DNA of 19,116 nucleotides from Candidatus Bathyarchaeota archaeon (lineage in GTDB: Archaea > Thermoproteota > Bathyarchaeia > TCS64): the NCBI GenBank assembly GCA_026014515.1, contig JAOZIG010000108.1, positions 1 to 19,116 on the forward strand, given 5' to 3'. Made by a program: the position numbers and the translations under genes. This document shows positions 13,772 to 19,116 of the stretch, piece after piece (within the stretch, counting starts at the first letter, position 1; every line of letters begins with the position of its first letter). The notes beneath the pieces were generated by a model. It ran no database searches, was not told the origin of the DNA, and saw only the letters and a list, made by a program, of their open reading frames with translations.

Positions 13772-14227
13772 ATGTTTCCTCTTGGACTCACATCATACAT
13801 CATAGGCGGAGCCATCATCGGAATAGCAGTAGCATCAGTGTACATCCTGACGGGTATACACGCGACACAGAGCACGTTCTTCACATCAACCCTATCATAT
13901 TTCATAAAACGCCCATATTTCCAAAGAGAAGGCAACATCAAGTCACGGGAATGGAGGTCATTCTTCGCAGCAGGTGTAATGCTGGGTGCCTTGATCTATA
14001 CGTTGACTATCTCGCCTGATGGGTTCTGGGTTACCTCGATACCACTATGGAGGCTAATCATAGGTGGTTTCTTGGTTGGTTTTGGCACGCGTCTTAGCAG
14101 TGGCTGTACATCAGGACATGGAATCAGTGGAGTAGCCTCTCTGAGTACGACAAGCGTTTATGCAGTACTTACTTTCATCGCGTCAGGTATGATCACGGTG
14201 TACATACTGGGGGTGCTGGGAATATGA
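13772..14227 (+). CDS. YeeE/YedE-family permease, first half-gene (thiosulfate-type transporter)
   Basis: 151 residues with about four membrane segments (near 7-29, 64-80, 93-108, 126-149). The family signature is GFLVGFGTRLSSGCTSGHGISG (split: 99-108 and 109-120), with Cys112 in the SGCTSGHG loop. In the studied thiosulfate transporter TsuA (YeeE), conserved cysteines form the passage for thiosulfate. The family duplicates one half-unit; here the halves are separate genes, like the PmpA/PmpB pairs of bacteria. The stop overlaps the ATG of the second half by 4 bases (ATGA), so both are coupled and surely work together in the membrane. Thiosulfate or another sulfane-sulfur compound is the likely cargo, by family and context. 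Confidence 0.87.
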   Translation: MFPLGLTSYIIGGAIIGIAVASVYILTGIHATQSTFFTSTLSYFIKRPYFQREGNIKSREWRSFFAAGVMLGALIYTLTISPDGFWVTSIPLWRLIIGGFLVGFGTRLSSGCTSGHGISGVASLSTTSVYAVLTFIASGMITVYILGVLGI

Positions 14228-14628
14228 AACAGCAAAACATCGTACTCTTCTTGGGAGGCATAATCTTTGGTTTCGGTCTCGCATATGGCAACATGAGTAA
14301 ACCAGAGATAGTGCTGAGCTTCTTGGAGAGAACAGACTTTGGACTAGCCGTACTGATGGCGGCAGCGTTCGCTTTCGCCTTTGTCGCTATCAACATCGTG
14401 CCACGTTTCATAGACAAGCCCCTACTTGGAGGAGAGTTCAAACGCAGAGAAAGAACCCTGAGCAAGAACACCATAATAGGCGCCATCGTTTTTGGTGTGG
14501 GATGGGGAATCAGTGGGCTATGCCCCGGTGCAGCCATATCAAGCGTGGGAGTTGGAAACCTACCAGCCTTAGCGGGTATAGCGGCAATGTTCCTCGGGGC
14601 CTATGTGATGGGCAGGTATTTCAGCTAA
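14224..14628 (+). CDS. YeeE/YedE-family permease, second half-gene
   Basis: 134 residues with about four membrane segments (near 6-23, 41-59, 84-99, 109-130). It has the paired features of the second half: GGIIFGFGLAYGNMSKPE (11-28) and GVGWGISGLCPGAA (91-104) with Cys100, the counterpart of the CTSGHG cysteine in the first half. A basic loop (FKRRERTLSK, 72-81) should face the cytosol. Its ATG lies inside the stop of the first half. This is the form often listed as DUF6691/YeeE. It must assemble with the first half to make a complete translocation path. Confidence 0.87.
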   Translation: MKQQNIVLFLGGIIFGFGLAYGNMSKPEIVLSFLERTDFGLAVLMAAAFAFAFVAINIVPRFIDKPLLGGEFKRRERTLSKNTIIGAIVFGVGWGISGLCPGAAISSVGVGNLPALAGIAAMFLGAYVMGRYFS

Positions 14629-14641
14629 GAGAGAAAAAACA

Positions 14642-15400
14642 TTGATTCAACTGGTTCAAGTAGTGGAGTTATTTTTACTCGCGTTCATATGCGGAATAAT
14701 CGATCTAAGCCTCGGCATGGGGTACGGGTTCACTGTAACTCCTTTGATGCTAATGATCGGGTTCACCCCACAGGAGGCTGTACCAGCGGTGCTCTTCTCG
14801 TCTTTTGTGGGAGGCTGCTGTAGTAGCATCTGGAACCATCGAATGCATAACGTGGATTTCAACCTCAAGGGGAAGGCTTTCAAGATAGCTGCATTCACAG
14901 CTGGACTCGGAGTACTTGGAGCGATAACGGGTGTCTATATCTCGTTCAATATCCCCCAACGAATACTGGGACTCTATATCGGCGTCCTAGTAATCGCCAT
15001 CGGTGCCCTGGTCATCTATAGCAAGAACCTCATCTCGGAGTTCTCATGGAACAAGATGGTTGGCATCAGCCTCATCGGTTCACTAAACAAGGGATTAACA
15101 GGCAGCGGCTTTGGACCAGTCATCACCACAGGCGCCATGCTATCAGGGATAAGCGAAAAAGAATCAGTAAGCATCCAATCCCTCAGCGAGTCAGCGGTCA
15201 GCCTCGTGGGATTCGCCATGTATCTTGTAATGGGGGGCTATGTGGATTACCAAGTAGTTGCTACCATGTCTGCTGGTGTTGTTTTGGCGTCGCCTTTTGC
15301 GGCTAGGATCGTAAATCGTATTGATGGGAAAACGTTGAGGATGCTTGTGGGCATCCTCGCGGTGATAATCGGAGCCTACACCATCTGGAAATATATCTAG
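14642..15400 (+). CDS. TauE/SafE-family sulfite/sulfonate exporter-like permease
   Basis: 252 residues from a TTG at 14642, 13 bases after the previous stop. About eight membrane segments form two related halves: the first starts with GIIDLSLGMGYGFTVTPLM (18-36) and the second with GSLNKGLTGSGFGPVITTG (146-164), the internal duplication typical of the family (G-x-x-N/D-x-x-x-G-x-G-x-G-P). A Cys pair (59-60) lies in the second helix region. Members move sulfite, sulfoacetate or other sulfur-containing anions, often outward. If the upstream MBL-fold protein makes sulfite, this permease could remove it; that is inference from context. It converges on the FAD oxidoreductase gene, sharing a CTAG at both stops. 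Confidence 0.85.
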   Translation: MIQLVQVVELFLLAFICGIIDLSLGMGYGFTVTPLMLMIGFTPQEAVPAVLFSSFVGGCCSSIWNHRMHNVDFNLKGKAFKIAAFTAGLGVLGAITGVYISFNIPQRILGLYIGVLVIAIGALVIYSKNLISEFSWNKMVGISLIGSLNKGLTGSGFGPVITTGAMLSGISEKESVSIQSLSESAVSLVGFAMYLVMGGYVDYQVVATMSAGVVLASPFAARIVNRIDGKTLRMLVGILAVIIGAYTIWKYI

Positions 15401-16677
15401 ATGACGAACTTTTCAGGTTCGATCTTTCTGTGATGGACACCTAGGTTAGCTACATGGAACTTGCGTCCACCATAGAGCTCAGCATCCTCTATACCATAGT
15501 AGAGAGCAGATGCAATCCGTCCAAGTGCGTCGCCTTTCATGATGCCGCTTCCACTTCCAGCTCCCACATAGAGTAAGCCTTCTTCTTTGTAGATGACTGG
15601 TGACTCATCGAAGCTGTTGATGGCGTATTGCCCCGCCCAGCTGTTCATGGGGCGTACGTCCTCAAAGTCTGGGAAGTACATGACCAAGGCGTGGTAGATG
15701 TTGTTGGTATAGTAGTCTTCCTCTGCCTGTGGATCCTCCTCTAGCTCGAATTTACGTGGTATCCAGTCAGCGCATCCCAGCCAGATGCTACCCTCGGTAA
15801 GCTCAGACTTCAACAGTATTCCAGCCGTGGGTAGGATAGTCAAGGGTAGTGCGCCTTCCTTGTTGAGACCGGTGGTTTTCATGATGGGCTCCACCTTGGG
15901 GTCCTTGAAGGCGAATAACTGGCGTTTCTTGGGTCGCATATAGCTATCCAAGCCCACTGGGTCTAGTAGAGTTGATGCCCAGACACCGCAGGCTATTACT
16001 GTGGTTTCTGCTTTGATCTCACCCTTGTTGGTGTCTACACCTGTGATTACTTTTTTCTGCCAGACGAAGGGTTCTCCGGGTATGCCTAGCTCCATCTCTG
16101 GTTGTACATGGAGTTTTGTTGCCTCGGTGTTATACTGGACCTTGCCCCCTAGTTTGATGTACTCTGCCTCATAGGCTCGCACCAAGGCGTCAGCGTCCAA
16201 GCTACCGCATTTCTTGCCAAATACACCATAATCCACGTTCTTGAGCCCCAGAAGCTCTACCTCTTCATCGTCACCGAAGTCAGTCATCAAGGCGGGGATC
16301 ATCTCGTTGAGCTGCTCCTGATTGTAGACCGTGAGCTCAACCCCTTCTTTCCGCATGTCTTCTAGGGCTGGTTTTATCTCATTGTACTGGTCCTCGCTGA
16401 AGAGCCACATGTACCCTATATCTTCGAGTTTGAGTTCATACCCCATCTCTTCTTGCATGTGGAAAAAGGCATCAATACTGGTGTCAGCCAGCAGATAATT
16501 GGTGCTGCTGGTGAACATGTTTCTGAACCCGCCCTCACTCTTGGCGCTGTTTCCCTGTCCTGGTCCAGCGTATTTGTCGATTACAACGATGTTCTTGCTG
16601 GGATCTTTTTTCTTCAAATGGTAGGCTGTGCTTAGCCCCATGACCCCTGCTCCTACTACGAGGATATCACATTCCAT
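15397..16677 (-). CDS. FAD-dependent oxidoreductase, DAO/sarcosine oxidase-like family
   Basis: 426 residues. An N-terminal FAD-binding Rossmann motif (ILVVGAGVMGLSTAYHL, 5-21) ends in an acidic residue region (VVIDK). SAKSEGGFRNMF (44-55) fits the family segment after the Rossmann fold. The C-terminal LYVGAGSGSGIMKGDALGR block is the second FAD contact (family form G-x-x-G-x-G-x-x-x-A-x-x-x-G). The DAO family oxidises the C-N bond of N-methyl or amino acids, with glycine oxidase and sarcosine oxidase beta among relatives; others take 2-hydroxy acids. The substrate is not readable here. No partner subunits are nearby, so a monomeric enzyme is likely. A TATA-like element 28 bases upstream supports the ATG at 16677. 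Confidence 0.87.
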   Translation of the reverse strand: MECDILVVGAGVMGLSTAYHLKKKDPSKNIVVIDKYAGPGQGNSAKSEGGFRNMFTSSTNYLLADTSIDAFFHMQEEMGYELKLEDIGYMWLFSEDQYNEIKPALEDMRKEGVELTVYNQEQLNEMIPALMTDFGDDEEVELLGLKNVDYGVFGKKCGSLDADALVRAYEAEYIKLGGKVQYNTEATKLHVQPEMELGIPGEPFVWQKKVITGVDTNKGEIKAETTVIACGVWASTLLDPVGLDSYMRPKKRQLFAFKDPKVEPIMKTTGLNKEGALPLTILPTAGILLKSELTEGSIWLGCADWIPRKFELEEDPQAEEDYYTNNIYHALVMYFPDFEDVRPMNSWAGQYAINSFDESPVIYKEEGLLYVGAGSGSGIMKGDALGRIASALYYGIEDAELYGGRKFHVANLGVHHRKIEPEKFVI

Positions 16678-16698
16678 ACTTTGGATGCGATAGTCAGC

Positions 16699-16710
16699 CT
16701 TTTAATATTA
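16699..16710 (-). promoter_or_regulatory. TATA box of the FAD oxidoreductase gene
   Basis: On the minus strand this reads TAATATTAAAAG, centred about 28 bases from the ATG at 16677. A leaderless start is predicted. Confidence 0.5.
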
Positions 16711-16731
16711 ATCGTTCATCCGAGGGAAAAG

Positions 16732-17247
16732 CTACCAATTATAGTATGGACCCTTCCATTCATCCCTTAGAATACTAAATACAACCGTGTCCCGGTAAAC
16801 CCCTCTACTATAGAATGATTGCCGTAAAACGCCTTCACGTGTAAAACCATTCTTGGTCAGTACCTTCTCTGAGGCAAGGTTATCGGGATTAATCGAAGCT
16901 TGAATCCTGACGATGTTCTTTCTGAGGAATAGGTAATCAACAATCATGCGTACAGCCTCACTACATACACCCTTACCACGCGCATCCTCAACCACCGCGT
17001 ACCCGATATTGATGTACCCACTTTTTGGATTGATAAAGACGAGACCAATCGGTTCCCCATCCTTTTGAGTGATGAAGAACCATTCATTATCCCCTCGCTC
17101 ATCATACAGCTTCTCTTGGCTTTCTAGTGTGCTTTGCTGGATTGGCTCGTAGGGTCCAGTGAATAAGGAGTTGTTTTCCCATTCTTGTACAATATTTAAT
17201 TCGCTACGTTCCATTAGTCTGAGATTGATCTTTTCGCCAATTAACAT
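16732..17247 (-). CDS. GNAT-family N-acetyltransferase (RimJ/RimL-like)
   Basis: 171 residues. It begins with the common MLIGEKINLRLMERSEL strand and helix. The acetyl-CoA loop is ARGKGVCSEA (88-97; R/Q-x-x-G-x-G/A form), preceded by INIGYAVVED and followed by a helix and the family segment NPDNLASEKVLTKNGF (120-135) before REGVLRQ and YRDTVVFSIL. This layout is of the RimJ/RimL or ribosomal-protein/antibiotic acetyltransferase branch (Acetyltransf_3). The acceptor is unknown: protein N-terminus, polyamine or small molecule. A strong TATA box and a palindrome that includes the ATG lie upstream. Confidence 0.87.
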   Translation of the reverse strand: MLIGEKINLRLMERSELNIVQEWENNSLFTGPYEPIQQSTLESQEKLYDERGDNEWFFITQKDGEPIGLVFINPKSGYINIGYAVVEDARGKGVCSEAVRMIVDYLFLRKNIVRIQASINPDNLASEKVLTKNGFTREGVLRQSFYSRGVYRDTVVFSILRDEWKGPYYNW

Positions 17248-17260
17248 AGAAGATTCTATG
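17245..17260. promoter_or_regulatory. Palindrome across the GNAT gene start, operator candidate
   Basis: CATAGAA-GA-TTCTATG is a perfect 7-base inverted repeat with a 2-base centre. It covers the ATG (17247-17245) and the predicted transcription start, between TATA box and coding sequence, where a bound repressor would block RNA polymerase. The half AGATTCTATG recurs at 17303-17312 (inverted) and 3521-3530. Confidence 0.45.
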
Positions 17261-17267
17261 ATGCATA

Positions 17268-17277
17268 TTTATATAAA
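17268..17277 (-). promoter_or_regulatory. TATA box of the GNAT gene
   Basis: TTTATATAAA is a near-ideal, self-complementary archaeal TATA box centred about 25 bases from the ATG at 17247, predicting a leaderless mRNA. Confidence 0.65.
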
Positions 17278-17425
17278 ATTAGGCAAAGGCTTTACGCCCC
17301 CACATAGAATCTCTCCCCCTTATAGGTTCAGACTTCAACTTGTATCAGGTATCATATAACAAGAATACTGAATTTCACGCAGCGAAACAACAAAAAGGAT
17401 GGAAAAATGGGGTGATGCGTAAGCG

Positions 17426-17611
17426 CTAGTGTTCCACTAGTTTTTTCCTGATCGCTTCATATTCCTCGCTTGTTATCTCTCCCAGTGCAAGCCTCTCCTT
17501 GGTTATTTCCAAAGGAGTACGCTCAACAGGATGTGCTCTGTATCTTTTTGGTTGATACAAGCCGTATACCCAGTAGGCTATGAATCCTATTACAAGTAAT
17601 AATACCCACAT
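17426..17611 (-). CDS. Small membrane protein with SHOCT domain
   Basis: 61 residues from the ATG at 17611; a TTG 15 codons upstream is possible but would place a basic, Cys-containing stretch before the membrane helix. Residues 1-18 form one membrane segment (MWVLLLVIGFIAYWVYG). Residues 32-60 are a SHOCT (short C-terminal) domain: PLEITKERLALGEITSEEYEAIRKKL, in the family pattern P-x-x-I-L-x-x-R-x-A-x-G-E-I-x-x-x-E-(Y/F). SHOCT domains are oligomerisation or adaptor elements of membrane-linked proteins. It follows the membrane winged-helix regulator on the same strand by about 100 bases and may be co-expressed with it. Confidence 0.78.
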   Translation of the reverse strand: MWVLLLVIGFIAYWVYGLYQPKRYRAHPVERTPLEITKERLALGEITSEEYEAIRKKLVEH

Positions 17612-17710
17612 CAATTTCTTCTCACAAAAGAAAGAACGGGATCGCAGCTTATACAAGGTTACCGAAATACCTGTTTCAAAAAATGAAACAACAGATATGT
17701 GGGCATATTC

Positions 17711-18145
17711 TTATTCTGTGTATAACCACTTGGATAATGTGATCTTCTTCGTGTTAAAATAATCCACGGCGGTAACCATGTCTCGTTCAATGAGGCTCTG
17801 TATCGACCTATGTGTCTGTACACGAGACAACCCCAGCTCGGTGCTGATATCCTTCTGTAACATATCTCCACCATTATCGATTAACGCTTGCACAATCACC
17901 TTTTCATTATCTGTTAATAACCTGATTGCCACATCAATTTTATCCAGACTACCATTCTCAAACACTGTCTCGGTTTCAACGATTTTCTCTGGTTTCCTAT
18001 CGTTATTCTGGTTAATCCAAAGATATACGATTATCAATACAAGTAAAACGATTATTAACCCAAGTAAAATCGGGATAATATCAATTATCCAGCTATCTGT
18101 ATATGGGTGCATTGGACCCATTTGATTGACATCATCCATTTTCAT
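17711..18145 (-). CDS. Membrane-anchored winged-helix transcriptional regulator
   Basis: 144 residues from the ATG at 18145; a TTG three codons upstream and an ATG two codons downstream are alternatives. A short outside segment with Met and His (MKMDDVNQMGPMHPYTD) precedes one membrane helix (about 20-44), a charged linker, and a winged helix-turn-helix (71-140): LLTDNEKVIVQALIDNGG, then DISTELGLSRVQTHRSIQSLIERDMV in pieces, then a wing with TKKITLS. This MarR/IclR-like domain tethered to the membrane occurs in many archaea. The Met/His-rich outer end could sense a metal or the envelope, but that is a guess. The divergent secreted Trp/Tyr-rich gene is the obvious target candidate. A TATA-like CCATTATAGCG lies about 31 bases upstream. 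Confidence 0.8.
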   Translation of the reverse strand: MKMDDVNQMGPMHPYTDSWIIDIIPILLGLIIVLLVLIIVYLWINQNNDRKPEKIVETETVFENGSLDKIDVAIRLLTDNEKVIVQALIDNGGDMLQKDISTELGLSRVQTHRSIQSLIERDMVTAVDYFNTKKITLSKWLYTE

Positions 18146-18252
18146 GGTATACAAGAAGAATGTAATGACGCGCTATAATGGTTATGAGAAATTATCGAGA
18201 AAAAACGGCCCTGATTGATCGTTACAAATTATGAAATTCCTGTTTCAAGTAC

Positions 18253-18262
18253 CGTATATAAT
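18253..18262 (+). promoter_or_regulatory. TATA box of the Trp/Tyr-rich secreted protein gene
   Basis: CGTATATAAT is centred about 27 bases before the ATG at 18285. It excludes the longer open frame from 18231 as the likely start, because that frame would begin upstream of the promoter. Confidence 0.55.
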
Positions 18263-18284
18263 TCACCGCTTCGACAGGGGTGTG

Positions 18285-18650
18285 ATGAAAAACGTAAAAA
18301 CAAAACTACTCATCGGAGCAGTAATCCTAACCCTAGGAATCATCGTAGCAATACCTGTGTTTGCTGAGTTAGAGGAAGAGGAGTTACCTACAACGGAGCT
18401 CTATTACTTTAATGAGACAACAGGAGAATACATGCCATGGTATCCGAGATGGTATGATCCCGAGAACCCAGACGCTTACACTCCACCTGAGGAGTGTCCT
18501 TGGTGGGACCAAGATGCAGACGGCGAATATGACTGGATGCCCAATTGGGGTAGAAGGGATAGTATTCCCGAAGAAACATGGGGCTATGGCTATCGTAACG
18601 GTGGCTGTAGAGGATACGGGTACCGATCCAACGGATACCAGCCCAACTAA
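18285..18650 (+). CDS. Small secreted Trp/Tyr-rich hypothetical protein
   Basis: 121 residues from the ATG at 18285 (a GTG lies one codon earlier). A signal peptide is clear: MKNVKTK, a hydrophobic core (LLIGAVILTLGIIVAIPVF), a cleavable A-E junction near 28, then an acidic stretch. The mature part is rich in Trp, Tyr, Pro, Asp and Gly (MPWYPRWYDPENP, CPWWDQDADGEYDWMPNWG) with two Cys, and ends in a Gly/Tyr/Arg/Asn-rich tail (GYGYRNGGCRGYGYRS). DQDADGEYDW resembles a single acidic calcium-type loop (D-x-D-x-D/G) but is too weak to call a domain. No family is recognised. Its position divergent from a membrane-tethered regulator suggests an envelope-linked regulated gene. Confidence 0.75.
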   Translation: MKNVKTKLLIGAVILTLGIIVAIPVFAELEEEELPTTELYYFNETTGEYMPWYPRWYDPENPDAYTPPEECPWWDQDADGEYDWMPNWGRRDSIPEETWGYGYRNGGCRGYGYRSNGYQPN

Positions 18651-18654
18651 CACC

Positions 18655-18672
18655 CTTTTTTATCATTTTTAT
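18655..18672 (+). terminator. Oligo-T terminator after the secreted protein gene
   Basis: Two T-runs (CTTTTTTAT and CATTTTTAT) begin 5 bases after the stop codon, as expected for archaeal oligo-T termination. Confidence 0.5.
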
Positions 18673-18765
18673 TTCTACGATTAACGGAGACAAGATACGG
18701 TATCATTTATCAGGCGTAGTTTGTCAATCGTCTAGGTACATAAGGTGCCATGTTGTTGCTCATTT

Positions 18766-19116
18766 ATGCCTAATGTTAAGGTTGGAGAGCCTGCGCCAGA
18801 TTTCACGTTACCAGACCAAGACGGTGAACCTGTAACCATCAGCAGCTACCATGGAGAATCCAGCGTAGTCTTATTCTTCTACCCCAAGGACTTCTCCCCG
18901 GGATGTACTACACAGGCATGTCACTTCAGGGACAGCTACGAGGATTTCACTGATCTCGGCGCGGAGGTGCTTGGGGTCAGCAGCGACTCTGTTGAGTCAC
19001 ATAAACGGTTTCTTGATGAGTATCTGTTCCCCTTCAGACTTCTCAGCGATGAGGGAGACAAGGTTCGTAAGCTCTATGGGGCGACCAAGGGATTTGGATT
19101 ATTGCCGGGAAGATAC
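18766..19116 (+). CDS. Peroxiredoxin of the BCP/PrxQ type (3' partial)
   Basis: 117 residues are visible; the right window edge cuts the gene. VGEPAPDFTLPDQDGE (6-21) is the standard peroxiredoxin opening. The active site is FYPKDFSPGCTTQACHFRD (38-56), with the peroxidatic Cys47 in P-x-x-x-(T/S)-x-x-C form and a resolving Cys52 five residues later, the hallmark of 2-Cys BCP/PrxQ proteins. VLGVSSDSVESHKRF and FRLLSDEG follow as in the family. It reduces hydrogen peroxide and organic hydroperoxides, with thioredoxin as the usual reductant; the thioredoxin-like protein at 13402 is a candidate but not linked to it by position. The ATG at 18766 is the first start giving the complete domain. About 35-40 residues should lie beyond the edge. 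Confidence 0.93.
   Translation, partial: MPNVKVGEPAPDFTLPDQDGEPVTISSYHGESSVVLFFYPKDFSPGCTTQACHFRDSYEDFTDLGAEVLGVSSDSVESHKRFLDEYLFPFRLLSDEGDKVRKLYGATKGFGLLPGRY

Noticed and set aside
13558..13941. Minus-strand open frame of 127 codons
   Set aside because: It covers the end of the thioredoxin-like gene and the start of the YeeE-type gene, both well supported, and has no domain of its own.
18384..18693. Several overlapping frames on both strands around the secreted Trp/Tyr-rich gene
   Set aside because: Only the frame from 18285 has a signal peptide, a TATA box at the right distance and a terminator after its stop.
1..19116. tRNA, rRNA, CRISPR and insertion-sequence search by eye
   Set aside because: No T-loop (GTTCRA) plus acceptor pairing, no repeat-spacer array and no transposase or terminal inverted repeats were found; a covariance-model or profile scan could still reveal something missed.

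Overview
The window looks like archaeal chromosome. The evidence is a Sulfolobus-type single-stranded DNA-binding protein with an RGG tail, a Cgi121-like KEOPS subunit, a stand-alone Tan1-like THUMP protein, and TATA-like boxes about 25-30 bases upstream of many start codons, which implies leaderless mRNAs. A TACK or Asgard archaeon fits best, but I cannot fix the lineage from this sequence. TTG starts are common. Genes are tightly packed, and three convergent pairs overlap at their stop codons.

Layout. 1-1200: C-terminal part of a cell-surface protein with DUF11-like repeats and a membrane anchor. 1308-2467: a small run of membrane proteins, possibly ending in a 22-residue coupled peptide. 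2631-3410 (-): a secreted protein with a Pro/Glu linker and an InlB-B-like domain. 3420-3853: AT-rich, no gene. 3854-6340 (-): znuA-znuC-znuB, an ABC importer for zinc or manganese. 6444-9078: a translation/tRNA-modification neighbourhood with a TsaC/Sua5-type enzyme, a DUF89/ARMT1-type phosphatase, a THUMP protein and a Cgi121-like protein. 9342-10442 (-): class-V aminotransferase-fold enzyme. 10542-10991: SSB. 11052-11942: an atypical arginase-family protein.

12003-15400 is the most coherent functional block. It holds a metallo-beta-lactamase-fold/double-rhodanese protein (likely persulfide handling), a thioredoxin-like protein, a YeeE/YedE-type permease split over two overlapping genes, and a TauE/SafE permease. 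Together they suggest uptake or export of a reduced sulfur compound coupled to sulfane-sulfur chemistry. Putative TATA boxes lie inside the block, so it may not be one simple operon.

15397-16677 (-) is a FAD-dependent amine/amino-acid oxidoreductase, followed by a GNAT acetyltransferase (-) with a palindrome across its predicted transcription and translation start. 17426-18650 pairs a SHOCT-domain membrane protein and a membrane-anchored winged-helix regulator (both -) with a divergent secreted Trp/Tyr-rich protein. The right edge cuts a BCP/PrxQ peroxiredoxin. I saw no tRNA, rRNA, CRISPR array or insertion sequence.
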